From: Gammaproteobacteria bacterium | Lineage (GTDB): Bacteria > Pseudomonadota > Gammaproteobacteria > Thiohalobacterales > Thiohalobacteraceae | DNA: 33,481 nucleotides | NCBI GenBank assembly: GCA_002699185.1 | Contig: PABG01000056.1 | Location: forward strand, 1 to 33,481 | Reading direction: 5' to 3' | In this document: one piece after another, positions 1-8,203 of the stretch | Layout of the letters: each line of letters opens with the position of its first letter | How positions within the stretch are numbered: the stretch's first letter is position 1 | Notes under the pieces: generated by a model | The model's database searches: none | The model's input: only the letters and a program-made list of their open reading frames with translations | Told to the model about the DNA's origin: nothing | Position numbers and translations under genes: made by a program

Positions 1-19
1 TCTCCCCCGCAGGGGGAGA
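1..19. repeat. GC hairpin at window edge, downstream of pilT
   Basis: A perfect inverted repeat with 8-base arms (TCTCCCCC and GGGGGAGA) and a 3-base GCA loop. It lies about 40 bases past the pilT stop codon on the minus strand. It could be the stem of a pilT terminator or one end of a larger GC-rich intergenic repeat. The window starts inside it, so any T-tract on its far side cannot be seen and the choice cannot be made. Confidence 0.45.
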
Positions 20-60
20 GGGGACTGTTTATATACCGCCAGGGAGCATTCCAACAGCGT

Positions 61-1098
61 CTAGCGGAACAACTCCTTGTTGGCCGCCTTGGCGCGGGCA
101 TCCTGGCGGCTGACCAGTCCTTTCTGCACGATCTCCTGCAGGTTCTGATCCAGGGTCTGCATGCCGGTGGCCTGGCCGGTCTGGATGGCCGAGTACATCT
201 GGGCAACCTTGTCCTCGCGGATCAGATTGCGAATGGCCGGGGTGCCGATCATGATCTCGTGCGCGGCGATACGTCCGCCGCCGGTCTTCTTGAGCAGCGT
301 CTGGGAGATGACCGCGCGCAGCGACTCCGACAGCATGGAGCGCACCATGGATTTCTCCGCCGCCGGGAAGACATCGATGATGCGGTCGATGGTCTTGGCC
401 GCGGAACTGGTATGCAGGGTACCGAACACCAGGTGGCCGGTCTCGGCGGCGGTCAGGGCCAGGCGGATGGTCTCGAGATCCCGCATCTCGCCCACCAGGA
501 TGATGTCCGGGTCCTCGCGCAGGGCCGAGCGCAGGGCCTCGGCAAAGCCCAGAGTGTCGCGATGGACCTCGCGCTGGTTGACCAGGCACTTCTTGGATTC
601 GTGCACGAACTCGATCGGATCCTCGATGGTGAGGATGTGTTCGTAGCGGGTCTCGTTGACGTGATTCATCATCGCCGCCAGGGTGGTGGACTTGCCGGAA
701 CCGGTCGGACCGGTGACCAGCACGATGCCGCGCGGCTGATCGGCGATGTCCTTGAACACCGGCGGGCAGCCCAGGTCCTCCAGACTGAGGATCTTGGAGG
801 GGATGGTACGGAACACCGCACCGGCGCCGCGGTTGTGGTTGAAGGCGTTGACGCGGAAACGCGCGAGGTTCGGGATCTCGAAAGAGAAGTCGGTCTCGAG
901 GAATTCCTCGAAGTCCTTGCGCTGCTTGTCGTTCATGATGTCGTAGACCAGCGCATGCACCTCCTTGTGCTCCAGCGCCGGCACGTTGATGCGGCGGATG
1001 TCGCCGTCGACGCGGATCATGGGCGGCAGCCCGGCGGAGAGATGCAGGTCGGAGGCGTTGTTCTTGACCCCGAAGGCGAGCAGTTCTGCGATATCCAT
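61..1098 (-). CDS. pilT: Type IV pilus retraction ATPase PilT
   Basis: A 345-aa hexameric ATPase that powers depolymerisation of type IV pili (twitching, DNA uptake) at the cytoplasmic base of the pilus machine. The N-terminal domain carries ASDLHLS (residues 15-21). Walker A GPTGSGKS is at 130-137, the Asp box around 159-163, Walker B with DIILVGEMRD at 198-207, and the His box ETGHLVFGTLHTS around 219-231. The motif AIRNLI (288-293) is typical of PilT and argues against the paralogue PilU. Full length for the family. The ATG start has AGGGG a few bases upstream. It is divergent from yggS, a very common neighbour in gammaproteobacteria. No pilU follows before the window ends. Confidence 0.96.
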   Translation of the reverse strand: MDIAELLAFGVKNNASDLHLSAGLPPMIRVDGDIRRINVPALEHKEVHALVYDIMNDKQRKDFEEFLETDFSFEIPNLARFRVNAFNHNRGAGAVFRTIPSKILSLEDLGCPPVFKDIADQPRGIVLVTGPTGSGKSTTLAAMMNHVNETRYEHILTIEDPIEFVHESKKCLVNQREVHRDTLGFAEALRSALREDPDIILVGEMRDLETIRLALTAAETGHLVFGTLHTSSAAKTIDRIIDVFPAAEKSMVRSMLSESLRAVISQTLLKKTGGGRIAAHEIMIGTPAIRNLIREDKVAQMYSAIQTGQATGMQTLDQNLQEIVQKGLVSRQDARAKAANKELFR

Positions 1099-1255
1099 TC
1101 GTTTCCCCTGAACGATTATTTCCGGTCCCTGTTATAGCGTCACTTTACCCCAAGCCTTGATACAGGGGAATCCGGCCACGCGCGTGGCACCCGCCCCCCC
1201 GGCCGGGGGATAGTAGTCCCCGGTTTACCGAACGGGTCAGCCCGCAAGGCTCGAT

Positions 1256-1975
1256 GTGACACTCCCACACGACCAGCAACTTTGTCAGCGCCGGCAGGAA
1301 CTGCTCGACCGCATCGGCGAGTGGTGCGACCAGTATGGGCGTGCGCGTGAGTGTGTGCGGCTGCTGGCCGTCTCCAAGCAATTTCCCGCCGGGGATATCC
1401 AGACCCTGGCCGGCTGCGGCCAGCTCGCCTTCGGCGAGTCCTACCTCAAGGAGGCGGTCGAAAAGCTCGACACCCTCGCCGGACTGCATCTGGAGTGGCA
1501 TTTCATCGGACCCATGCAGTCGAACAAGACCCGGCGCATCGCCGAGCGCTTTGCCTGGGTGCAGAGCCTGGACCGGCTGAAGATCGCCCAGCGCCTGGCC
1601 GAGCAGCGCCCGGCCGACCTGCCGCCGCTCAACATCTGCCTGCAGATCAACATCAGCGGCGAGACCAGCAAGTCCGGCGTCGAGCCCGCCGCCGCAGCGG
1701 AACTGGCCGCCGCCGTGGCTGAACTGCCGCGGCTGCGCCTGCGCGGCCTGATGGCCATACCGGCGCCGACCATCCAGTTCGGCGAACAGCGCCGGGGCTT
1801 CGCCCGCCTGCGCGAACTCTACGAGGACCTGACCGCGGCCGGCCATGCCCTGGACACCCTGTCCATGGGCATGAGCAACGACCTGGAGGCGGCCATCGCC
1901 GAGGGCAGCACCCTGGTGCGGGTCGGAACGGCCCTGTTCGGCCAGCGTCCGCCTCCTGCTGACACGCCGCCTTGA
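1256..1975 (+). CDS. yggS: YggS family PLP-binding protein (PLP homeostasis)
   Basis: A 239-aa cytosolic fold-type III PLP protein of the YggS/PROSC (PLPBP) family, which buffers pyridoxal phosphate and affects amino-acid and vitamin B6 balance; no enzyme activity is established for the family. The PLP lysine is K41 in LLAVSK. HFIGPMQSNK (82-91) and the GMSNDLEAAI phosphate-binding segment near residue 203 are family hallmarks. The start is GTG with a weak AAGG upstream; an in-frame stop at 1214-1216 and no nearer start leave it as the only reasonable choice. An overlapping ATG at 1254 is out of frame. First gene of the yggS-proC-yggT-yggU set, divergent from pilT. Confidence 0.94.
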   Translation: MTLPHDQQLCQRRQELLDRIGEWCDQYGRARECVRLLAVSKQFPAGDIQTLAGCGQLAFGESYLKEAVEKLDTLAGLHLEWHFIGPMQSNKTRRIAERFAWVQSLDRLKIAQRLAEQRPADLPPLNICLQINISGETSKSGVEPAAAAELAAAVAELPRLRLRGLMAIPAPTIQFGEQRRGFARLRELYEDLTAAGHALDTLSMGMSNDLEAAIAEGSTLVRVGTALFGQRPPPADTPP

Positions 1976-2033
1976 TGACACAGGCACACAGCGGCGACAA
2001 TCCGCATCAACAACCCGAGCAACAGGCCCTGAT

Positions 2034-2864
2034 ATGAACGAATCCCAGCTCTGCTTCATCGGCGCCGGCAACATGGCCCGCAGCCTGATCGGCGGGCTGC
2101 TGGCCGACGGCTTTCCCGCCGCCCGGATCCGCGCCAGCGACCCGGATGCCGGGCAACGTGAGGCGGTCGCCCGGCGCTTCGGCGTCCAGGTCTTCGCCGA
2201 CAACGCCGAAGCGCTGGCCGGCGCCCATGTGCTGATCCTGGCGGTCAAGCCCCAGGGCCTGGCTGCCCTGGCCCGGGAACTGGCGCCGCAGCTGGATGCA
2301 GCCAACCCGCTGCTGATCTCCGTGGCCGCGGGTATCCGCGCCTCCGACCTGGACCGCTGGCTGGGCGGCAACCGCCCGCTGGTACGCTGCATGCCCAACA
2401 CCCCGGCACTGGTGCAGAGCGGGGCGACGGCGCTGTATGCCACCGCCGCGGTCAACGACGCCCAACGCAACCTGGCCGAGTCCATTCTGCGCGCCGTGGG
2501 CCTGACCCTGTGGGTCGAGGACGAGGCCCAGATGGATGCGGTCACTGCCCTGTCCGGCAGCGGTCCGGCCTACTTCTTTCTGATGATCGAGGCCATGCAG
2601 CAGGCCGGCACCGACCTGGGACTTGCGGCCGACACCGCCCGTCTGCTGGCACTGCAGACCGCCTTCGGCGCGGCGAAAATGGCACTGGAATCCGAGGATC
2701 CGCCGGGGCGGCTGCGCGAACGCGTCACCTCCCCCGGCGGGACCACTGAACGGGCCCTGGCGGCACTGGAGGATGGCGGTTTCCGCGCACTCATCGCACG
2801 GGCCATGCAGGCCGCGCAGGCGCGCTCACGCGAACTGGCCGAACAACTGGGAGCGGACGCATGA
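2034..2864 (+). CDS. proC: Pyrroline-5-carboxylate reductase
   Basis: A 276-aa enzyme catalysing the last step of proline synthesis, the NAD(P)H-dependent reduction of 1-pyrroline-5-carboxylate. The N-terminal Rossmann motif is FIGAGNMA (8-15). The C-terminal dimerisation domain shows ALSGSGPAYFF (about 172-182) and VTSPGGTTERAL (about 231-242), the ProC signature. The length is normal. It starts 58 bases after yggS, and its TGA overlaps the yggT ATG in an ATGA arrangement, so translational coupling with yggT is likely. Confidence 0.97.
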   Translation: MNESQLCFIGAGNMARSLIGGLLADGFPAARIRASDPDAGQREAVARRFGVQVFADNAEALAGAHVLILAVKPQGLAALARELAPQLDAANPLLISVAAGIRASDLDRWLGGNRPLVRCMPNTPALVQSGATALYATAAVNDAQRNLAESILRAVGLTLWVEDEAQMDAVTALSGSGPAYFFLMIEAMQQAGTDLGLAADTARLLALQTAFGAAKMALESEDPPGRLRERVTSPGGTTERALAALEDGGFRALIARAMQAAQARSRELAEQLGADA

Positions 2865-3433
2865 ACGGCGGCAATCTGCTGGGCGACACCCTGGGCTTCG
2901 TCATCCAGGTGCTGGTGGGCCTGTACGTGCTGGTACTGATGCTGCGCCTGCTGCTGGGCTGGCTGCGGGCGGATTTCTACAACCCCCTGAGCCAGTTCAT
3001 CGTCAAGGTGACCAATCCGCCGGTGATCCCGCTGCGGCGCCTGCTGCCGCCGCTCGGACGCCTCGACACCGCCACCGTGGTGGTGATGCTGATCGTGCAG
3101 ATGCTGGGCGTGGCGCTGGTGATGCTGGTCTCCGGCCACCCGGTACACCCCTACCCGTTGCTGGCACACAGCCTGATTGAATTGATTTCACTGGGTTTTT
3201 CGGTATTCATCTTCGCCATCCTGATCCAGGCCATCCTCAGCTGGGTCAACCCGGGCGGCTACAATCCGGCGCTCGCCATCCTCTACTCCCTCACCGAACC
3301 GGTGCTGCGGCCGCTGCGCGGCCTGATCCCGCCCATCTCGGGGATCGATCTCAGCCCGCTGTTCGCCATCCTCATCCTGGAGGTCGCCCGGCGCCTGGTG
3401 CTGGGGCTGCTCACCGCCCTCCTGTTTGCCTGA
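2861..3433 (+). CDS. yggT: YggT family integral membrane protein
   Basis: A 190-aa inner-membrane protein with two tandem YggT repeats. Each has hydrophobic helices and a conserved segment: DFYNPLSQFIVKVTNPPVIPLRRLLPP-type in the first half, and a matching WVNPGGYNPALAILYSLTEPVLRPLR-type in the second. The family has been linked to osmotic tolerance and, in cyanobacteria and plastids (CCB3/YGGT), to membrane organisation and cytochrome maturation; its role here is unknown. It overlaps proC by 4 bases and sits in a standard operon. Confidence 0.93.
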   Translation: MNGGNLLGDTLGFVIQVLVGLYVLVLMLRLLLGWLRADFYNPLSQFIVKVTNPPVIPLRRLLPPLGRLDTATVVVMLIVQMLGVALVMLVSGHPVHPYPLLAHSLIELISLGFSVFIFAILIQAILSWVNPGGYNPALAILYSLTEPVLRPLRGLIPPISGIDLSPLFAILILEVARRLVLGLLTALLFA

Positions 3434-3434
3434 G

Positions 3435-3728
3435 GTGAATGCCCCCGCCTGGTACCGCTGGGACGGCGAGGACCTCATCCTGGAGGTGCATGTCCAGCCC
3501 GGCGCCCGCCGGGAGGAACTGGCCGGAGAGCATGGCGGGCGGCTCAAGGTACGGATCAAGGCTGCACCGATCGAAGGCAGGGCCAACCGCGGCCTGATCC
3601 GATTCCTGGCCGATCTGTTCGGCGTCGCTCCGCGCGATATCGAACTGCTGCGGGGCGAAACCGGCCGGGACAAGCGCCTGCGCATCCCCCGCCCGGCGCG
3701 ACTGCCGCCGGAGGTCATCCGCCCCTGA
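3435..3728 (+). CDS. yggU: DUF167 (YggU) family protein
   Basis: A small (97-aa) cytosolic DUF167 protein of unknown function, last in the yggS-proC-yggT-yggU set. WYRWDGEDLILEVHVQPGA near the N-terminus and a central KVRIKAAPIEGRANRGLI-like segment are characteristic. Two starts are possible: GTG at 3435, just after the yggT stop, or TTG at 3426, overlapping yggT by 8 bases and adding three residues. GTG is preferred as the stronger start codon and gives an N-terminus like known homologues. Neither has a clear ribosome-binding site, so coupling to yggT translation is likely. Confidence 0.88.
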   Translation: MNAPAWYRWDGEDLILEVHVQPGARREELAGEHGGRLKVRIKAAPIEGRANRGLIRFLADLFGVAPRDIELLRGETGRDKRLRIPRPARLPPEVIRP

Positions 3729-3925
3729 CTCCAGCAGCCGGCGTCTGCTTTCCCGCCATTCGCCTCAGACCCGTGACAGGGTTCACATCCCGGCCGGACT
3801 GCCGGACCGCCCTGCCTAAGCCCCTGTAAAGCGTCTCAAGATTCCTCTGCCGCGGTCGAAAGCCAGAATATAGGGAGTCGCGCCGCCGGCACGGCCGGTG
3901 GATTCTGTCTGGAGGAAAACACACA

Positions 3926-5902
3926 ATGCAAAACGACGCGTTCAGTGGGCGACTGGAAGCCTATGCCAACTGGAAGTCCGAGGTGCTCGACACCCTGCAG
4001 GCCTTTCAGAAATGGCTCGATGAACACGAAATGGACGAGGGCGAGACCGATCTGCGCATCTTCGAGACCATGGAATCATTGCGCCAGGACCGGCTCAATC
4101 TGGCCTTCGTGGCCGAGTTCTCGCGCGGCAAGACCGAACTGATCAACGCCATCTTCTTCGCCGACTACGGCTGCCGGCTGCTGCCCTCGGACGCCGGGCG
4201 CACCACCATGTGCCCGAGCGAGTTGTTCTATGACCACAAGGCCGATTCGGCCTACCTGCGGCTGCTGCCCATTGAAACCCGGCGCGAGGAACGCGCCATC
4301 GCCGATTACAAGAACGCGCCCGAGCACTGGGTCACCCTGCCCCTGGATACGGATTCGCCCGAGCAGATGAGCGAGACCTTCCGCGAGGTGATCCGCACCA
4401 AGGCGGTCAAGCTGGAAACGGCGCGCGAACTCGGGCTGTACGACGAGACCCAGGACAGCCGCTTCAAGAAGACCGGCGAGTATCCCGAGCAGGTCGAGAT
4501 CCCGATGTGGCGCCATGCCCTGATCAGTTTCCCGCACCCGCTGCTCAAGCAGGGCCTGGTCATCCTCGACACCCCGGGCCTGAACGCCCTGGGCAACGAA
4601 CCGGAACTGACCGTGAGCATGCTGCCCTCGGCCCAGGCGGTATTGTTCGTGCTGGCGGCCGATACCGGCGTGACCAAGTCCGACCTGGAAATGTGGGAAC
4701 ATCACGTGCACAACCTGGGCAGCCAGCACAACAAGCACCTGGTGGTGGCCCTGAACAAGATCGACACCCTGTGGGACGACCTCAAGGACAATGCCAGCGT
4801 CGACCAGACCATCGCCACCCAGCGCCGCAAGGCCGCCGAACTGCTGCACGTCGACGAGCAGCAGGTCTTCCCGCTGTCGGCACTCAAGGGCCTGGCCGGC
4901 AAGATCCGCGACGAGGAGGAACTGCTCACCCGCAGCCGCCTGCCCGAGCTGGAGCATTTTCTTTCCGACGAGGTGCTGCCCAACAAGCTCAACGTGCTGC
5001 GCGAGCACATCCTGCACGAGATCGGCGGGCTGCAGAACGAAATGCATGACATCCTCGGCAGCCGTCTGGAGCAGACCCGCAAGGAATTGGAGAACCTCGG
5101 CTCGCTGCGCGGCAAGAACGCCGATGTCATCCAGCATCTGATGCAGAAATCACGCGAGGAGCAGTCGGCCTACATGCGCAACGTCGAGAGCTTCCAGTCC
5201 AGCCGCCGGGTGCTGCAGAGCCAGGCCAAAGAGATGCTGGACGCACTCAGCCTGGAATCCTTCGACAAGCTGATCGACAAGACCCGCAAGGAGATGACCG
5301 GGGCCTGGACCACGGCGGGGCTCAAGCGCGGCATGGAGGCCTTCTTCGAGGGTGCGCGTGACACCATGGACCAGGTGGCGCACTCGGCCGAGCAGACCCG
5401 CAACCTGATCCGCTCGACCTATCGCAAGTTCCACGAAGAGCACGGCCTGCCGTCGATGACGCCCAAGGTGTTCTCGGTCGACCAGTTCAACATGGACTTC
5501 CACAACCTGCTCAAGGAGGCCGAGGCCTTCCGCAACAGCCCCTCCATGGCCATGATCGAACAGAGCTTCGTCATCAAGAAATTCTTCGTCTCGCTGGTCA
5601 GCCAGGCCCGCAGCATCTTCTTCCGCGCCAACCAGGAAGCCAACGCCTGGCTGAAGGAAGTCATGAACCCGCTGGTACAGCAGATCAAGGACCACAAGCG
5701 GCTGATGGAGAAACGCCTGGAGACGCTGCGCCGGATCAACGAATCACGTGATACGCTGGAAGCCCGGATCAAGGAACTGGAAGCCGAGCAGACCGGGCTG
5801 GAGACGGACCTGCAGACCCTGGAACGGCTGCGCGAGGTGCTGCACCAGCCCCTGCCCGCCGGCGATGGCAATTCCGAACAGGCCCGGATTGCGGTCGGCT
5901 GA
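3926..5902 (+). CDS. Dynamin-like large GTPase with C-terminal coiled coil
   Basis: A 658-aa protein of the bacterial dynamin-like superfamily. The G1 loop is AEFSRGKT (63-70): the GK[ST] core is intact, but the first glycine of GxxxxGK[ST] is alanine. TT at about 93-94 could be the G2 threonine. G3 is DTPGLN near residue 215 and G4 is LNKID near 276. The region after about 350 is strongly helical, and residues about 590-645 are charged and heptad-like, as in a dynamin stalk or coiled coil. No transmembrane segment or signal peptide is seen. The ATG start has GGAGGA 9 bases upstream. Members of this superfamily remodel membranes or act in division or stress, but this subfamily's job is not known to me. 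It is a monocistronic unit closed by a strong terminator. Confidence 0.82.
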   Translation: MQNDAFSGRLEAYANWKSEVLDTLQAFQKWLDEHEMDEGETDLRIFETMESLRQDRLNLAFVAEFSRGKTELINAIFFADYGCRLLPSDAGRTTMCPSELFYDHKADSAYLRLLPIETRREERAIADYKNAPEHWVTLPLDTDSPEQMSETFREVIRTKAVKLETARELGLYDETQDSRFKKTGEYPEQVEIPMWRHALISFPHPLLKQGLVILDTPGLNALGNEPELTVSMLPSAQAVLFVLAADTGVTKSDLEMWEHHVHNLGSQHNKHLVVALNKIDTLWDDLKDNASVDQTIATQRRKAAELLHVDEQQVFPLSALKGLAGKIRDEEELLTRSRLPELEHFLSDEVLPNKLNVLREHILHEIGGLQNEMHDILGSRLEQTRKELENLGSLRGKNADVIQHLMQKSREEQSAYMRNVESFQSSRRVLQSQAKEMLDALSLESFDKLIDKTRKEMTGAWTTAGLKRGMEAFFEGARDTMDQVAHSAEQTRNLIRSTYRKFHEEHGLPSMTPKVFSVDQFNMDFHNLLKEAEAFRNSPSMAMIEQSFVIKKFFVSLVSQARSIFFRANQEANAWLKEVMNPLVQQIKDHKRLMEKRLETLRRINESRDTLEARIKELEAEQTGLETDLQTLERLREVLHQPLPAGDGNSEQARIAVG

Positions 5903-5932
5903 AGCTCGCCCGCACCACCCCCCTTCGGTCAC

Positions 5933-5968
5933 GGCGCCAGCCTCTCCGGTCTGGCGCCGGATTTTTTT
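5933..5968 (+). terminator. Intrinsic terminator after the dynamin-like GTPase gene
   Basis: Perfect 8-base arms GGCGCCAG (5933-5940) and CTGGCGCC (5951-5958) with a 10-base loop are followed by GGA and seven T residues (5962-5968). It starts 30 bases past the GTPase stop codon. It should separate that gene from the downstream secreted protein. Confidence 0.85.
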
Positions 5969-5983
5969 CCGGCGCATGTACGC

Positions 5984-5989
5984 TATACT
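5984..5989 (+). promoter_or_regulatory. Possible -10 box for the DUF4426 gene
   Basis: TATACT matches the sigma-70 -10 consensus at five of six positions and lies 35 bases before the DUF4426 ATG, just after the GTPase terminator. No good -35 box is seen: the T-tract of the terminator occupies that place. A promoter is needed here because the preceding terminator is strong. Confidence 0.35.
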
Positions 5990-6023
5990 CGGGAAAAGAC
6001 CCATTCCAACAAGGAGGCAGTCC

Positions 6024-6473
6024 ATGCGCCCGATGCTTCGTGTCACCACCGTCCTGTTCACCCTCGCCCTGCTGCTGGCCGCACCCGCGCGGGCAGAGAA
6101 TATCCAGGACTTCGGCGATTATGTGGTGCACTACAATGCCCTGACCACGGACATGATCCCGCCCATGGTCGCCCGGGAAAACAACATCACCCGCTCCAAG
6201 AACCGGGCCATGCTCAACGTGGTGGTGCTGAAGAAGGTGCTGGGCGCCAGCGGCAAGCCCACCGCGGCCGAGGTCAGCGGCCGCTCCGTCGACCTGACCG
6301 GCAAGCAGAACACGATCGAGTTCCGCGAGGTACGCGAGACCAACGCCATCTACTACATTGCCGAGTTCGCCGTCAGCAATGAACAGCGCCTGACCTTCGA
6401 CATCACCGTCACCCCCGAAGGCGAGAAGGAAGCGCTCGACGTGCGTTTCCGCAAACAGTTCTTCACCGACTGA
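6024..6473 (+). CDS. Secreted DUF4426 domain protein
   Basis: A 149-aa protein with a clear Sec signal peptide: a basic start, a hydrophobic core of about 12 residues and APARA before the mature E-N. The mature part matches the DUF4426 pattern (DFGDYVVHYNAL near the start, then ITRSKNRAMLNVVV and a late FDITVTPEGE). Function unknown; probably periplasmic. The frame is open far upstream inside the GTPase gene, but the ATG at 6024 has AAGGAGG at 6011-6017 and begins the signal peptide, which decides the start. It is not obviously linked to neighbours and is followed by a repeat element. Confidence 0.85.
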   Translation: MRPMLRVTTVLFTLALLLAAPARAENIQDFGDYVVHYNALTTDMIPPMVARENNITRSKNRAMLNVVVLKKVLGASGKPTAAEVSGRSVDLTGKQNTIEFREVRETNAIYYIAEFAVSNEQRLTFDITVTPEGEKEALDVRFRKQFFTD

Positions 6474-6490
6474 GCATCTGTCTCTGCCCT

Positions 6491-6635
6491 GTCATTGCGA
6501 GCCGCGCCAGCGGTGTGGCAATCCCGTAACGACACCTGCAAGCCAGATGGAGATTACCGCGGCGCTTCGCACCCATAGAACCCCTCGGGGTTCATCATGG
6601 GCACCTCACCCTTCGGGTCCGGGCATCGCAATGAC
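6491..6635. repeat. REP/MITE-like GTCATTGCGA palindrome, interrupted copy
   Basis: Outer arms GTCATTGCGA (6491-6500) and TCGCAATGAC (6626-6635) bracket an inner GGCAATC (6518-6524) and GAGATTACC (6550-6558). This layout is shared with the elements at 11685-11770 and 26254-26337. The right arm is split: after GCGCTTCGC (6562-6570), about 55 extra bases that can form their own hairpins (GAACCCC/GGGGTTC at 6578-6593, CCCAT/ATGGG at 6572-6601) come before the terminal TCGCAATGAC. It lies between the convergent DUF4426 gene and the COG2836 gene. Confidence 0.75.
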
Positions 6636-6644
6636 GGGCAAGGT

Positions 6645-7337
6645 TCAGACAAACTGCCACAGCGATCGCACGATCATCACCAGCCCGAAGGCCATCACCA
6701 GTGCACCGGCCGTCCGGCGCACCCACAGCTGGCGCAGCCACTGGCTCAGGCGTGCAGCAACCAGCCCCATCAGCAGCAGGTTGGGCAGCGTACCCAGACC
6801 GAAGCCGAGCATGAGCCACGCGCCCTGGGAGGCGCTGCCGGCGGACAGGGTCCAGATCAGCACGCTGTACACCAGGCCGCAGGGCAGCCAGCCCCAGATC
6901 AGCCCGAGCGCGAAGGCATGCCCGGCGCTGCTCACCGGCAGCAGCCGCCGGCCCAACGGCTCGATATGCCGCCACAGGCGTACACCCAGACCCTCGACCC
7001 GGGCCAGCCCCTGCCACCACCCGGCCAGATACAGTCCCATCAGGATCAGGAAGCCGCCGGCGAACAGCTGCAGCACCAGCTGCGCCTGACGCACATCCAG
7101 CAGGTGCATGGCCAGGGCGCTGATGCCGCCCATGGCTGCGCCGGCCGCCACATAGCTGAGGATGCGGCCGCCGTTGTAGGCCGTCAGGTAGGGCAGCTGC
7201 GCCAGCGGACGCTGACGGGTGGATTCCGGCAGACCGAAGCTCAGGGCGCCGACGATGCCGCCGCACATGCCGACACAGTGCACCCCGCCGAGCAGCCCGA
7301 CCAGGAAGGCCGCCAGAAAATTCACCTCGCTCAGCAT
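6645..7337 (-). CDS. SafE-like membrane protein (COG2836 type)
   Basis: A 230-aa integral membrane protein, about six hydrophobic helices. It has the N-terminal signature [11 protein letters not shown] (18-27; H20, C21, C25) and [11 protein letters not shown] (148-158; C153) in a second, half-repeat position. This pattern marks the COG2836 branch of the SafE/DsbD-like transporter group, often found with cytochrome oxidase maturation genes and suspected in copper or thiol handling. It is often labelled a sulfite exporter, without direct proof for this branch. Its start overlaps the 3' end of the exonuclease gene by 7 bases, so the two are probably co-transcribed. Confidence 0.85.
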   Translation of the reverse strand: MLSEVNFLAAFLVGLLGGVHCVGMCGGIVGALSFGLPESTRQRPLAQLPYLTAYNGGRILSYVAAGAAMGGISALAMHLLDVRQAQLVLQLFAGGFLILMGLYLAGWWQGLARVEGLGVRLWRHIEPLGRRLLPVSSAGHAFALGLIWGWLPCGLVYSVLIWTLSAGSASQGAWLMLGFGLGTLPNLLLMGLVAARLSQWLRQLWVRRTAGALVMAFGLVMIVRSLWQFV

Positions 7338-8122
7338 CCCTGCCCGCCCGGCAACGGCCAGTCATAGTCCATGATCAGGGGGGCGTGGTCGGAGAAACGC
7401 CTGGCCGTGTAGACCCGGGCACGCTGCACCCGATCCTTCAGACCGGGGGTGATCACCTGATAGTCGATGCGCCAGCCGACGTTCTTCTCCCAGGCCCGGC
7501 CGCGGTTGGACCACCAGGTGTAGACCTCGGGCCGCGGCTCGACGACCCGGTGGCCGTCGACGAAACCGGCCTCGCCGAACAGGCGGTCCAGCCAGGCGCG
7601 CTCCTCCGGCAGAAATCCCGAGTTCTTCTGGTTGCTGCGCCAGTTCTTCAGATCGATCGGCTTGTGGGCCATGTTCCAGTCGCCGCAGATGATGTATTCG
7701 CGGCGCCGCCGACGCAGGCTCCTGAGATAGGGCAGCAACCGGTCCAGCACCTCGAACTTGACCTGCTGGCGCGCCTCCGACGAGGTTCCGGACGGCAGGT
7801 ACAGCGAGATGACGCTCAGGCGGCCGACCTGCACCTCGAGATAGCGGCCCTCGGCATCGAATTCCGGCCAGTCCAGGCCGATCTGCACCCGGTCCGGCTC
7901 GACCCGGCTGTAGATGGCCACGCCGCTGTAGCCCTTTTTCTCGGCGTCGTGGTAGAAGCAGTGGAAGGGGCGCGGACGGAAGCAGCGGTCACCCAGCTGA
8001 TGCTCCTGGGCCCGCGTCTCCTGCAGGCAGACGAAATCTGCCCGCTGGCGCGCCAGCCACGGATACAGCCCCTTGCGCGCGGCGGCGCGGATACCGTTGG
8101 CATTGAGGGAAATGACTCGCAA
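7331..8122 (-). CDS. xth: Exonuclease III family enzyme of the Crc clade
   Basis: A 263-aa EEP-superfamily nuclease (exonuclease III/AP endonuclease; base excision repair). The catalytic set is complete: N7, E35 (LQET), Y108, D148 and N150 (GDWN), D220, and D245-H246 (SDHAPL). Position beside pyrE and overall resemblance (REYI.CG..., the linker WR...GFL.PERAWLD, and the C-terminal MDYDWPL) place it with Pseudomonas Crc. Crc itself has lost these residues and works as a translational repressor partner of Hfq. The start is TTG; no closer ATG or GTG exists and the family N-terminus aligns here. Divergent from pyrE; it likely carries the COG2836 gene as its second cistron. Confidence 0.92.
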   Translation of the reverse strand: MRVISLNANGIRAAARKGLYPWLARQRADFVCLQETRAQEHQLGDRCFRPRPFHCFYHDAEKKGYSGVAIYSRVEPDRVQIGLDWPEFDAEGRYLEVQVGRLSVISLYLPSGTSSEARQQVKFEVLDRLLPYLRSLRRRRREYIICGDWNMAHKPIDLKNWRSNQKNSGFLPEERAWLDRLFGEAGFVDGHRVVEPRPEVYTWWSNRGRAWEKNVGWRIDYQVITPGLKDRVQRARVYTARRFSDHAPLIMDYDWPLPGGQGC

Positions 8123-8203
8123 GGCTGGTCTCTGTTGTGCACGCTGCCGGTGGTGGCGTGTATGATACCGGACCTGTTCCCGAATTCAGCCCCGGATAGC
8201 CCC

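Noticed and set aside
1131-1136. Possible minus-strand -10 TATAAC for pilT
   Set aside because: No -35-like hexamer at the right distance, so it is not listed as a promoter.
1192-1223. GC-rich inverted repeats before yggS as a possible riboswitch or attenuator
   Set aside because: Short GC stems (CCGGGG/CCCCGG) without any known riboswitch core or T-tract; likely composition.
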